NCBI RefSeq assembly: GCF_902499115.1
Contig: NZ_CABVPN010000005.1
Coordinates: forward strand, 124,001 to 188,000
Length of the DNA: 64,000 nt
Direction of reading: 5' to 3'
From: Burkholderia diffusa
Lineage (GTDB): Bacteria; Pseudomonadota; Gammaproteobacteria; Burkholderiales; Burkholderiaceae
Below are positions 1 through 8,136 of the stretch, in pieces. The notes under the pieces are model-generated. The model was not told the origin of the DNA and did no database searches. It worked only from the letters and a program-made list of their open reading frames with translations. The first letter of the stretch is position 1. The number at the start of each line of letters is the position of its first letter. The position numbers were made by a program, and so were the translations under genes.

Positions 1-2
1 TC

Positions 3-182
3 TACTTCGTCGCGTTCGGCCGTTCGTTCCGCGCGTTCGACGTGCAGATGCGCCGGATGAGCGGCGCGGACGACGGCATCGTCGACGGCCTGTTCCGTTT
101 CACGCGACCGCTGACGGGCGCGTATTTCTGGTGCCCGCCGGTGAAGGACGGCAAGCTGGACCTGTCCGCGCTCGGACTGTAA
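3..182 (+). CDS. Dyp-type peroxidase, C-terminal end (partial)
   Basis: This is the last 59 codons of a gene that enters from the left edge. The tail contains YFVAFGRSFRAFDVQMRRM followed by DGLFRFTRPLTGAYFWCPP, which matches the C-terminal end of DyP-type (YfeX-like) heme peroxidases, where the 'FTRP-TGAYFF' element lies close to the C-terminus. These enzymes use peroxide to oxidise dyes or porphyrinogens. The heme ligand histidine and the GXXDG motif would lie upstream, outside the window, so catalytic competence cannot be judged. The next gene is convergent on the minus strand. Confidence 0.75.
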   Translation, partial: YFVAFGRSFRAFDVQMRRMSGADDGIVDGLFRFTRPLTGAYFWCPPVKDGKLDLSALGL

Positions 183-283
183 ACGCCGGACGACATCCGC
201 AAACGGGCGGGCCGCGCATCGTGCGCGGCCCGCCCGTTTTACTTGCTGCGTATCGATCGTGTGCGGCGCGGTGCGTCGTCCCG

Positions 284-685
284 TCAGTTCAGCGTCGTTT
301 CGATGCGCGTGCCGCGCTTGATGAACAGCGTCACCGGCGTCTTCTCGCAGATTTCCGCGAGCCGCTGGCGCTGCGCATCGTCGAGCGGGCCGTCGAGCGT
401 CACGACGCGGCGCACGTATTGCTGCCCTTCGCGATCGGCGTGCAGTTCGGTGCGCACGTCGATGCGCACGGCCGGCCACGTCTTGCGCTGCATGTACATG
501 CGCAGCGTCGCGGCCGTGCATTGCGCGAGGCCGGCCAGCACGAACTCGAACGGCGCCGGCCCGAGGCCCTGTCCGCCTTCGCGCGGCGCTTCGTCGCCGG
601 TCAGCGCGTGCGTGCCGGCCTGCAGCTGGACGACGTAGTCGGGTGCGTCGGCGGCGAGGGTGGCGGCAGCATGGATGAGCGGCAT
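284..685 (-). CDS. OsmC family protein (133 aa)
   Basis: An OsmC/Ohr-fold protein, a family that includes thiol-dependent peroxidases reducing organic hydroperoxides in the cytoplasm. The first family cysteine is visible in LAGLAQCTAATLRMYMQRK and the second in EICEKTPVTLFIKRG, the spacing expected for OsmC proteins. The length of 133 aa fits the family. I start at the ATG reading MPLIHAAATLAADAPDY, because upstream in-frame sequence has a non-coding character. A LysR regulator lies just upstream on the same strand and may control it. It is only distantly like the ohr gene at the other end of the window. Confidence 0.8.
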   Translation of the reverse strand: MPLIHAAATLAADAPDYVVQLQAGTHALTGDEAPREGGQGLGPAPFEFVLAGLAQCTAATLRMYMQRKTWPAVRIDVRTELHADREGQQYVRRVVTLDGPLDDAQRQRLAEICEKTPVTLFIKRGTRIETTLN

Positions 686-803
686 GGCAAGAACTCCGGC
701 AAGCGGGGAAAGAGGCGGCCGCGACGATGCGGCGTACGAGCCGCCAGCATACCGTCTCGCGGAAAATCGTGGGCGCTGCGCGCGTCGGCGGGGCTCGCCA
801 GGA

Positions 804-1724
804 TCAGCCGGCGACGCCGGCACTGCGGCGCACGAGCATGGCGACGCGTTCGCGCACCCACTGGTGCGCGCGGTCGGTTTCGCGCGACTCGTGCCAGTAC
901 GCGAGCAGCGGAAACGGCTTGAGCCGTAGCGGCAGCGGCTGCACGGCGATCGGCAGCATCGCCGCCATGCGCAGCGCATACGTGCGCGGCAGCGTCAGCA
1001 GCAGGTCGCCCGTCGCGGCGATCTGGCAGGCGGCGAAGTAATGCTGGCAAACGAGCTGGATGTGACGGAGGCGCCCGTCGTTGCCGAGCAGCACGTCGAG
1101 CGATTGCTGTTCGCCGAGCGACGACACCGCGACATGCCCTGCGGCGAAATAGTCGCCGCGCCGCAGCGGACCGCCGGTCAACGGATGATCGTGCCGCATC
1201 GCGACGACGAGCGAATCGTCGAGCAGGTGTTCGGTCGCGATGCGCGGACCGGTCTGCACGCGTCGATCGACGACCAGATCGAGATTGCCTGACGCGAGTT
1301 CGCGTTCGATGTCGTGCACCGCGATGCGGCGGCTCACGAATCGCAGGCCCGGCGCTTCGTCGGCGAACGCGGCGACGATCTGCGGCAGCGCGATCGATTC
1401 GAGCACGTCGCGAATGCCGACCGCGATGCTCAGGTCGAGCGTCGCCGGGTCGAATGCCGACGGGGCGCGCACGGCGCGTTGCAGGCCGGCGAGGTGAAGC
1501 TGCACGTCCGCGATGATCGTGCGCGTGCGCTCGGTCGGCACGACGCGGTTGCCCTGGCGGACGAACAGCGGGTCGTCGAAATGCGCGCGCAGACGGTTGA
1601 GCGCATGCGTGACCGCCGGCTGCGTCAGGTGCAGCGCACGGGCGGCCGCGCCGATGCCGCCGTGCACGTAGACGGCATCGAGCACGCGGAACAGGTTCAG
1701 GTCGAGACGATGATCGGCGGGCAC
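804..1724 (-). CDS. LysR-family transcriptional regulator
   Basis: A 306-aa LysR-type regulator with a GTG start. The N-terminal winged helix reads LNLFRVLDAVYVHGGIGAAA then LHLTQPAVTHALNRLR, the standard LysR HTH. The remainder is the effector-binding domain, with the typical 'DPLFVR' step just after the HTH. The order HTH, DPLFVR, RTEPT-like region resembles the NodD/NahR/LinR side of the family. The gene ends 118 bp upstream of the OsmC gene on the same strand, so regulation of that gene or autoregulation is plausible. The effector cannot be told from the sequence. Confidence 0.88.
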   Translation of the reverse strand: MPADHRLDLNLFRVLDAVYVHGGIGAAARALHLTQPAVTHALNRLRAHFDDPLFVRQGNRVVPTERTRTIIADVQLHLAGLQRAVRAPSAFDPATLDLSIAVGIRDVLESIALPQIVAAFADEAPGLRFVSRRIAVHDIERELASGNLDLVVDRRVQTGPRIATEHLLDDSLVVAMRHDHPLTGGPLRRGDYFAAGHVAVSSLGEQQSLDVLLGNDGRLRHIQLVCQHYFAACQIAATGDLLLTLPRTYALRMAAMLPIAVQPLPLRLKPFPLLAYWHESRETDRAHQWVRERVAMLVRRSAGVAG

Positions 1725-2137
1725 GGACGAAGTCGGCGTGGTGGACGGTGGAGCGATTCTACGGGATGCGCGAACAACGGAACGCGGGTGCGTGCATCAG
1801 AGCGACGATCGATGTCGTTCGATGCGTGTCGATGACGATCGAGCCGATACGTGCGTGCGCGCATCCGATGCGCGACGCGAATCATGCGCACGATGCGAGC
1901 CTGCACATCGGCATGCGCATTTGCGCGCGGCCGCACCAGCGGTCGGCGACAGCCTGTTGAAATCCGCCATCATACTGTCCCGGTCTGCCATTTCATGCCA
2001 AAGACACGACCCGTTCGGCTAAGATGCCGTCGCTTCATATTTCGAAATAGCCGTCGCTGTCGCACGAGTTCAAACCAAATATAAGCCTGACAGTTCGACG
2101 GTATTACAAGAAGTCGAAAAAGTCCGGGGGCTTGGCA
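1725..2137. other. Intergenic region between divergent regulators
   Basis: About 410 bp separating the minus-strand LysR gene from the plus-strand AraC-type gene. The left half is GC-rich and repetitive in cga/cgatg words. The right half (about 1960-2110) is distinctly more AT-rich and probably contains the promoter of the AraC-type gene. I see no convincing ORF, RNA gene or terminator. Confidence 0.5.
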
Positions 2138-3253
2138 GTGGAAGCAGCAGATCAGAGGTGGGTCGTAATCTATTTGAGTACGGGGTTTTCCTTGGCGCAG
2201 GCCGCGCGCCTTGGCGAGGCCTTCAACCTGGCGAATCGCCTGCACGCGTTCAGTGCGGATTACGAGTTGAAGTACGTATCGGAAAGCGGGGGGTTGCTGC
2301 AGTCGTCGTCTGGCGTGCAGATCGCCGCCGATCCGCTCGGCGATGAGCACGGCCCTCGTGCACTCGCGTTCATTCATCTTCATGGCGACCGCGCGTCGAT
2401 CAACTGGAACGATGCATTGCGGCGTCGCCTGAGCGACATCCGCCGGCATGCGCGATGGATCGTCGATGCGATGGACCTGTCGACGCTCGCGGCGTCGCAG
2501 CGGCAGACGGATGCCGGTCACGCGCGAACCGGTCGCGCGCGCGGCGCGGCGGCCACGATCGAACTGCAGGCAGGCGAGGCTGACGTGTTCGCGGCCGTGC
2601 TCGACATGTTCCGCGCCGATCTCGGCGACAGCGCCGCGCAGGAGATCGCCAGCAACCTGATGCGGCCGGTCGAGCAGCGCTACGCGCAGTCGATGTGGGC
2701 GTTTCGCGAGCTGAGCGCGAGCCCGTCGATCAGGATGTCGGCGCAACGGCTGCGCGCGCAGAGCGCGAACCGCATTTCGATCGCGGAAGTCGCCCAGACG
2801 GCCGCGATGAGCGAGCGCAATTTCCTGCGGCGCTTCAAGAAGGAAATCGGCGTGACGCCGACCGAGTTCGTGCAGCACGTGCGGCTCGAGCGCGCATGCC
2901 ACATGCTGATCCACACGACGCTGCCGGCCGACAAGGTCGCGCGGCGCACGGGCTTCGGCAGCGGCGAGCGTCTGGCGAAGCTGTTTCGCCAGCGCCTGCA
3001 GGTGTCGCCGACCGAATTTCGCGTCGCCGAGCGCGAGCGGATCCTGACGAACGGCGCCGGCGCGGCCGATCCGCAACTCGTGCCGCGGCCCGCGAAATCC
3101 GGCGGCGAGCGGGCGAGCCGGGGCGCGCGTGTCGATGCGCGGGAGAAAACGGGGCGGATGACCGTAAAATCACCGTGTCGCGATCACGATCCCCGGTTTC
3201 CATGCCCTTGCTCCCCACTACCGCCACCGCCCCCTTCTGCCCGTCGGAAGTAA
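2138..3253 (+). CDS. AraC-family regulator, GlxA-like architecture
   Basis: About 371 aa. The C-terminal third is a clear AraC/XylS DNA-binding domain: ISIAEVAQTAAMSERNFLRR FKK then VTPTEFVQHVRLERA and a second HTH ending VSPTEF. The N-terminal part resembles the DJ-1/PfpI-type sensor domain of GlxA regulators in length and position but is divergent, with no recognisable nucleophile-elbow cysteine. A TTG at 2132 and a GTG at 2138 are both possible starts; I use the GTG because a G-rich run (2126-2130) is well spaced from it. The C-terminal tail is proline-rich and runs 52 nt into mntH in another frame, so the true functional end may be the AraC domain. Confidence 0.75.
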   Translation: MEAADQRWVVIYLSTGFSLAQAARLGEAFNLANRLHAFSADYELKYVSESGGLLQSSSGVQIAADPLGDEHGPRALAFIHLHGDRASINWNDALRRRLSDIRRHARWIVDAMDLSTLAASQRQTDAGHARTGRARGAAATIELQAGEADVFAAVLDMFRADLGDSAAQEIASNLMRPVEQRYAQSMWAFRELSASPSIRMSAQRLRAQSANRISIAEVAQTAAMSERNFLRRFKKEIGVTPTEFVQHVRLERACHMLIHTTLPADKVARRTGFGSGERLAKLFRQRLQVSPTEFRVAERERILTNGAGAADPQLVPRPAKSGGERASRGARVDAREKTGRMTVKSPCRDHDPRFPCPCSPLPPPPPSARRK

Positions 3254-4518
3254 AGGGCAGCATCACGATCGACGCCGGCGCGTCGCGCTGGATGAAGCTC
3301 AAGCGCTTCTTCGGCCCGGGCCTGCTGGTCGCGATCGGCTACATGGATCCCGGCAACTGGGCCACCGACATTCAGGCCGGCTCGCAATTCGGCTATTCGC
3401 TGCTGTGGGTCGTGGCGTTCTCGAGCCTCGCCGCGATCTTTCTGCAGATGCTCGCCGCGCGGCTCGGCCTCGTCGCGGGCAAGGATCTCGCGCAGGCCAG
3501 CTACGACCGCTATGGCCGCTTCGGCCGCATCGTGCAGTGGGTGACCGCCGAGGTGTCGATCATCGCGTGCGACATCGCCGAAGTGCTCGGCTGCGCGCTC
3601 GCGTTCAAGCTGCTGCTCGGCGTGCCGCTCGCGTGGGGAATCGTGCTCACCGCGCTCGACACGGTGATCGTCCTCGGGCTGCAGGGCAAGGGCGTCCGGC
3701 AGATCGAGGCGATCGTGCTCGGGCTGATCGCGACGATGGCGTTCTGCTTCGTCGCGCAGGTCGCGATCACGCCTCCCGACTGGCATGCGGTCGCGGCGGG
3801 GCTCGTGCCGGGCGATCCGGGCCATGACCGCAAGGACGCGATCGTGCTCGCGCTCGGCATCGTCGGCGCGACGATCATGCCGCACAACCTGTATCTGCAT
3901 TCGTCGGTCGTGCAGACGCGTCATGTCGTCGGCGGCGCGCGCGGCCTGATCCGCGACACGCTCGCGCTGGTGCGGATCGACACCTGCGTGTCGCTGTTCG
4001 TCGCGATGCTCGTCAATGCGGCGATCCTGGTCGTCGCGGGTGCGGCGTTTCATGCGACCGGCCAGCACGACGTGACCGACATCGAACAGGCGTACCGGCT
4101 GATCACGCCGATCGCGGGCGGCGCGGCCGCGCTGCTGTTCGGCATCGCGCTGCTCGCGTCGGGGCAAAGCTCGACGCTGACCGGCACGATCGCCGGCCAG
4201 GTGATCATGGACGGCTTCCTGCACACGAAAATCCCGTGCTACCAGCGCCGGCTGATCACGCGCGGGCTCGCGCTGATGCCCGCGCTGATCGGCGTGCTGT
4301 GGCTCGGCGAGAACTCGGTCGGGCAACTGCTCGTCTGGAGCCAGGTGCTGTTGAGCCTGCAGTTGCCGTTCGCGATGTGGCCGCTGATCCGCTCGGTGAG
4401 CGATCGCGACACGATGGGCGAGCATGCGATCGGCCGCAGGATGCAGGTCGCCGCGTGGACGCTGTTCGCCGTCATCACCGGCACGAACCTGCTGCTGATT
4501 ACGGGTGTCGCGGCTTGA
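3202..4518 (+). CDS. mntH: Nramp-family Mn2+/Fe2+:H+ symporter MntH
   Basis: A 438-aa inner-membrane divalent metal transporter. The two family signatures are intact: GYMDPGNWATD (TM1 metal site, 'DPGN') and ATIMPHNLYLHSSVVQTR (TM6 'MPH'). About eleven hydrophobic segments are present, as expected for Nramp proteins. The ATG at 3202 gives an N-terminus of about 35 residues before the first membrane helix; an internal ATG at 3292 is a shorter alternative. The start lies inside the 3' end of the upstream AraC-type gene, suggesting translational coupling or a mis-called end of the regulator. I see no obvious manganese-responsive operator or riboswitch upstream. Confidence 0.93.
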   Translation: MPLLPTTATAPFCPSEVKGSITIDAGASRWMKLKRFFGPGLLVAIGYMDPGNWATDIQAGSQFGYSLLWVVAFSSLAAIFLQMLAARLGLVAGKDLAQASYDRYGRFGRIVQWVTAEVSIIACDIAEVLGCALAFKLLLGVPLAWGIVLTALDTVIVLGLQGKGVRQIEAIVLGLIATMAFCFVAQVAITPPDWHAVAAGLVPGDPGHDRKDAIVLALGIVGATIMPHNLYLHSSVVQTRHVVGGARGLIRDTLALVRIDTCVSLFVAMLVNAAILVVAGAAFHATGQHDVTDIEQAYRLITPIAGGAAALLFGIALLASGQSSTLTGTIAGQVIMDGFLHTKIPCYQRRLITRGLALMPALIGVLWLGENSVGQLLVWSQVLLSLQLPFAMWPLIRSVSDRDTMGEHAIGRRMQVAAWTLFAVITGTNLLLITGVAA

Positions 4519-4597
4519 TACAGCCTGTCACAGGCTGAAACAGGCGCGTGGCGCGCGTGCGTAAACTGCGCGTTTTGCCAGCCGTTCGACGTCCGTT

Positions 4598-5185
4598 ATG
4601 TGGAGTGAAATCAGTAACATCGGCGACGCCGCGCTGACCCTGCCGGTCGCGCTGACCTGCGCGGTCTGGCTCGCGTTGTCCGACTGGCGGCTCGCGGTGC
4701 GCTGGATCGTGCTGCTCGCGGCCGGCATGAGCCTGGTCGGGGCGACCAAGATTCTCTATGCGGGCTGCGGTGTCGAAATTCCGCAGTTCGACTTCCGCGT
4801 GATCAGCGGCCATACGATGCTGTCGACGTCCGTGTGGACCGTCGCGCTGTCGATGCTGTGGCAGGCCTTCCGTGCCGGCAAGGTGCCGGGTGTGGCGGCG
4901 GGCCTCGCCGTCGGCGCGGTGACGGCCGTCGCGCGCGTGTTCGACCATTCGCACACGATTCCCGAAGTCGTCGTCGGCTGGCTGCTCGGCGCGCTGGTCG
5001 CGCTGGTGTTCCTGCGGATCTACGACCGGTCGCACAAGCGCTCGGTCTCGCCGCGCATCGCAGCCGTCTGCCTGCTCCTCGTGTCCGGCATCGCGTACGG
5101 GAATCGCGCACCGTTCCAGCAGATGATCGATACGCATTCCCCGCAGTTCTGCGCATTCATGCACACGTCCGGCAACGGGTCCTGA
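4598..5185 (+). CDS. PAP2-superfamily membrane phosphatase
   Basis: A 195-aa integral membrane protein with about five hydrophobic segments. The phosphatase motifs are partly visible: RVISGHTMLSTSVW (PAP2 motif 2, SGH) and VARVFDHSHTIPEVVVG (motif 3, where SR-x5-H-x3-D is usual; here ARVFDHSHTIPE aligns with H and E in place of Asp). Such proteins dephosphorylate lipid phosphates such as undecaprenyl pyrophosphate or phosphatidic acid. It is clearly paralogous to the minus-strand PAP2 gene at 59.4-60.1 kb (both share TLPLAI/TLPVAL and SGHxMLSTSV). The altered motif 3 leaves activity uncertain. Confidence 0.8.
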   Translation: MWSEISNIGDAALTLPVALTCAVWLALSDWRLAVRWIVLLAAGMSLVGATKILYAGCGVEIPQFDFRVISGHTMLSTSVWTVALSMLWQAFRAGKVPGVAAGLAVGAVTAVARVFDHSHTIPEVVVGWLLGALVALVFLRIYDRSHKRSVSPRIAAVCLLLVSGIAYGNRAPFQQMIDTHSPQFCAFMHTSGNGS

Positions 5186-5617
5186 TGGCCGTTCTTTCCG
5201 GGGCGTCAGCGCCCCCGGTGTCACGGTGTCAGGTGAGGTGGTCACCCGCGGTGGCGGCACCTCCAACTCTCATCCCGTTCTTTCCTCGTCATTGTCAAAA
5301 TCCGGCGTTCTGCCTTCATTGAATCGATATTCGCGGTGACCCGGCGCGCGGAACAGGCTCGTCCTGTCGCCCGGCGATACGCAGGTCATGAACTGCGTCT
5401 ATGACCGGGCATTACGAATATTCATTTCATCGATCGCCGGCAATCGCGTACGCTGGCGTTCGTTCGATCGTGGCCGCAGCGGCGGCTTGCCCGATTTGTC
5501 CGGCGCGGTCCGGCCGGCTCGCTATACTCGCGCAAACCATGCGGCGGTCGGCCGGCGCACGGCAACCGCCGTCGCGGCACCGGTCCGCCTCGACGATTCA
5601 CGATAGGAGCAGGTTCC
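5186..5617. other. Intergenic region before the SDR gene
   Basis: About 430 bp without a convincing gene. A short GC stem-loop lies at 5200-5215 (GGGGCG-tcag-CGCCCC) but has no following T run, so I do not call it a terminator. The segment around 5270-5420 has lower G+C and could carry the promoter of the SDR/MDR pair. Confidence 0.4.
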
Positions 5618-6406
5618 ATGACAGTCGTTTCCCCGCGCCTCGCAGGCAAGTGCGCGTACATCACTGGCGCCGCCGGTGGCCTGGGCCGCGCGATCGCGCG
5701 CCGGATGGTCGAGCAGGGCGCGCGCGTGTTCCTGACCGACATCGCCGACGCGGCGGTGCTCGACGCGTTCGTGCATGAACTCAACGCGGGGCACGCGGCG
5801 CCGGTCGCGTTCGCGGCCACCCAGGACGTGCGCGACGAGGCGCGCTGGCAGGCGCTGCTCGCGCAGGCGAACGAAGCGATGGGCGGGGTGTCGGTGCTCG
5901 TCAACAATGCCGGTGTCGGGTCGATCGGGGCGCCCGCGCAGATCCAGCTCGACGAGTGGCGGCGCGTGATGGCGATCAACGTCGAGAGCATCGTGCTCGG
6001 CTGCAAGCACGCGCTGCCGTACCTGGGCGCAAGCCACCCGGCGTCGATCATCAACATCTCGTCGGTGGCCGCGTTCAAGGTCGAGCCGGATTTCACGGCG
6101 TACAACGCGTCGAAGGCCGCGGTCGCGTCGCTGACGAAGTCGGTCGCGATCGACTGCGCGCGCCGCGAGCTCGACGTGCGCTGCAACTCGATTCACCCGG
6201 CATTCATTCGCACGGGCATCGTCGAGCCGCTGTTCCAGTCGCTCGGCGAACGCGATGCGACGCGCAAGCTCGCACGCGGCATTCCACTGCGCCGGCTCGG
6301 CGATCCGGACGACGTCGCGCATGCGGCCGTCTATCTGGCATCCGACGAAAGCCGCTTCGTGACGGCCGCCGAACTCGTGATCGACGGCGGCATGTGCGCG
6401 GTCTGA
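5618..6406 (+). CDS. Short-chain dehydrogenase/reductase
   Basis: A 262-aa classical SDR. The cofactor motif is YITGAAGGLGRAIA (TGxxxGxG), followed by VLVNNAGVG (NNAG), an active-site serine in IINISSVAAF and the catalytic YNASK. Asp in FLTDIAD at the end of beta-2 suggests NAD(H) preference. The C-terminus ends in the usual 'SRFVTAAELVIDGGM' element. An AGGAG ribosome binding site precedes the ATG. The gene is followed 34 bp downstream by an MDR oxidoreductase and the two are probably co-transcribed. Substrate is unknown; such pairs often act on hydroxysteroid-like or keto compounds. Confidence 0.9.
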   Translation: MTVVSPRLAGKCAYITGAAGGLGRAIARRMVEQGARVFLTDIADAAVLDAFVHELNAGHAAPVAFAATQDVRDEARWQALLAQANEAMGGVSVLVNNAGVGSIGAPAQIQLDEWRRVMAINVESIVLGCKHALPYLGASHPASIINISSVAAFKVEPDFTAYNASKAAVASLTKSVAIDCARRELDVRCNSIHPAFIRTGIVEPLFQSLGERDATRKLARGIPLRRLGDPDDVAHAAVYLASDESRFVTAAELVIDGGMCAV

Positions 6407-6440
6407 CGCGCATCGACGACAACAACCGGAGGAGAACATC

Positions 6441-7457
6441 ATGTCGACACCCGTGAACCGCCAGCTGCTTCTGAAGACGCGCCCGGAAGGGCGGGTCGGC
6501 CGCGAACACTTTTCGCTCGTCGAAACACCGGTGCCGGCGCTCGCCGACGGCGACTTGCTCGTGCGCGTGCTGTATCTGTCGATGGATCCGACCAACCGCG
6601 TATGGATGAGCGACGTGCCGCAATACCTGCCGCCCGTCGCGATCGGCGAAGTGATGCGCGCGCTCGGCATCGGGCGCGTGGTCGCGTCGCGCCATGCGGG
6701 TTTCGCGCCAGGCGATCTCGTACAGGGGCTGGTCGGCTGGCAGGACTATGCGGTCGTGCCGGCCGACCAGGCCGCGCAGCTCGTGAAGCTGCCCGCGCAG
6801 TCGGGCCTGCCGCTGCCGACGCTGCTCGGCGCGTGCGGGATGAGCGGCCTGACCGCGTATTACGGGCTGACCGACATCGCGCCGGTGCAGCCCGGCGAGA
6901 CGCTCGTCGTGTCGGCGGCGGCCGGCTCGGTCGGTTCGATCGCCGGCCAGATCGGCAAGATCCACGGCGCGCGCGTGGTGGGGATCGCGGGCGGCGCGGA
7001 CAAGTGCCGCTACCTGACCGAGACGCTCGGCTTCGACGCGGCCGTCGACTACAAGGCCGACGATTTTCGTCAGCAGCTCAAGGCAGCGACGCCGGACGGC
7101 GTGCACGTGAACTTCGAGAACGTCGGCGGCGAGGTGATGCGCGCGGTGCTGTCGCGGATGGTGATCGGCGGGCGCGTGGCGCTGTGCGGCGTGATCTCGA
7201 ACTACAACAGCGGCCGCGCAGCGGACGACGTCGGCGTGCTGATCTCGAAGCGGATCACGATGCGCGGCTTCCTGATCCTCGACTACCGCAAGAGCCGCGA
7301 AGCCGTGCAGACGCTCGCCGGATGGCTGCGCGACGGCCGGCTCAAGGCCGAGGAAACCGTCGCCGACGGGCTCGAGAATGCGCCCGACGTGCTGAATCGC
7401 CTGTTCGACGGCGACCATCGCGGCAAGCTCGTGCTGCGCGTCGATCCGGACGCATGA
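6441..7457 (+). CDS. Zinc-independent MDR oxidoreductase (CurA/LTB4DH-like)
   Basis: A 338-aa NADP-dependent medium-chain reductase that lacks the zinc ligands of alcohol dehydrogenases. The N-terminus VNRQLLLKTRPEGRVGREHFSL and the element VLYLSMDPTNRVWMSD are hallmarks of the prostaglandin reductase/YncB (CurA) group, which reduce activated C=C double bonds. The Rossmann motif reads VVSAAAGSVGSIAGQIGK (AAxGxVG). A GGAGGAG ribosome binding site precedes the start. It probably forms an operon with the SDR gene upstream, consistent with both acting on a shared unsaturated or keto substrate. Confidence 0.9.
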   Translation: MSTPVNRQLLLKTRPEGRVGREHFSLVETPVPALADGDLLVRVLYLSMDPTNRVWMSDVPQYLPPVAIGEVMRALGIGRVVASRHAGFAPGDLVQGLVGWQDYAVVPADQAAQLVKLPAQSGLPLPTLLGACGMSGLTAYYGLTDIAPVQPGETLVVSAAAGSVGSIAGQIGKIHGARVVGIAGGADKCRYLTETLGFDAAVDYKADDFRQQLKAATPDGVHVNFENVGGEVMRAVLSRMVIGGRVALCGVISNYNSGRAADDVGVLISKRITMRGFLILDYRKSREAVQTLAGWLRDGRLKAEETVADGLENAPDVLNRLFDGDHRGKLVLRVDPDA

Positions 7458-7558
7458 GCTGCCGCGCTGACGCGGGTTGAGTCTGCATAGTCCGGCATCA
7501 ATTTAGGACGTATCCCATATATCGTTCCGGCCGCTCTCCTTAAAGTAATTGCCAGCAA

Positions 7559-7594
7559 ACGGCGGCGTGACATGCGCGTCACGCCGCCGTTTTT
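7559..7594 (+). terminator. Rho-independent terminator (13-bp perfect stem)
   Basis: A perfect 13-bp inverted repeat (arms 7559-7571 and 7578-7590, 6-nt loop) followed by a T run on the plus strand. It lies about 100 bp after the MDR gene and 30 bp before the next plus-strand gene. It therefore probably ends the SDR/MDR transcript, but a role as a leader attenuator for the next gene cannot be excluded. Confidence 0.8.
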
Positions 7595-7623
7595 CATTTG
7601 CACGGCAAAACGGGAGGCGAAAC

Positions 7624-8127
7624 ATGCAAACGAAGACGGGGCAGGCAGCACCGGCGGCGGTGCGCGATCGAACGAAGCGGTGCATCGACGCCAGACTGCG
7701 GAGCGTCGCAGCCGGGTTCGGCATCGCATTCGCGATGTCGGGCGCGGGTGCGGCTGAGCCGGTGCACGCGAATGGCATCGTGCGATTCAGCGGTGCGCTC
7801 GTCGATCTGTACGACGTGAGATTCGACGCGCCGTCGATCGGGGCGTCAAGCAGTGCGACCGCGGCGACACTCCGGTTCGATGCGCATGGCCGGCGCCTGC
7901 CCGGCGCGCATGTGGCGCTCGTGGAACTCGATGGCCAGCCGCTTTCGCGGCCCGCGGGAGCGGAGGTTCGCGCGACATGGCGCGATGCGCGCGACGATCG
8001 AATCGTGCCGCTGGATTCGGGGCGCGCGTATCGTGTCGGCCCGTATGGCGGCGTGCTGACGGTCGCGGGGCCGGACATGGAAACGGGCGCCGTGGCGCCC
8101 GTCGTGATCAGGATTCGACATCCGTGA
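7624..8127 (+). CDS. Hypothetical exported protein (167 aa)
   Basis: I do not recognise the family. The start at 7624 follows a GGGAGG ribosome binding site. Residues 1-45 form a long signal-peptide-like region with a charged start (RDRTKRCIDARLR) and a hydrophobic stretch ending MSGAGAAEP, giving a likely cleavage after AGA-A. The mature part begins NGIVRFSGALVDLYDV, a pattern reminiscent of fimbrial-subunit N-terminal strands ('G.i.F.G.iv'), but the paired cysteines of pilins are missing. It stands alone between a terminator and a convergent permease gene. Confidence 0.55.
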   Translation: MQTKTGQAAPAAVRDRTKRCIDARLRSVAAGFGIAFAMSGAGAAEPVHANGIVRFSGALVDLYDVRFDAPSIGASSSATAATLRFDAHGRRLPGAHVALVELDGQPLSRPAGAEVRATWRDARDDRIVPLDSGRAYRVGPYGGVLTVAGPDMETGAVAPVVIRIRHP

Positions 8128-8136
8128 CGCGTCGCG

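Noticed and set aside
131..922. Long plus-strand open frame opposite the OsmC/LysR genes
   Set aside because: It is Arg/Ala/His-rich, has no ribosome binding site or family resemblance and is antisense to two well supported genes.
5200..5215. GC stem-loop as terminator of the first PAP2 gene
   Set aside because: The stem is only six base pairs and no T run follows on either strand.
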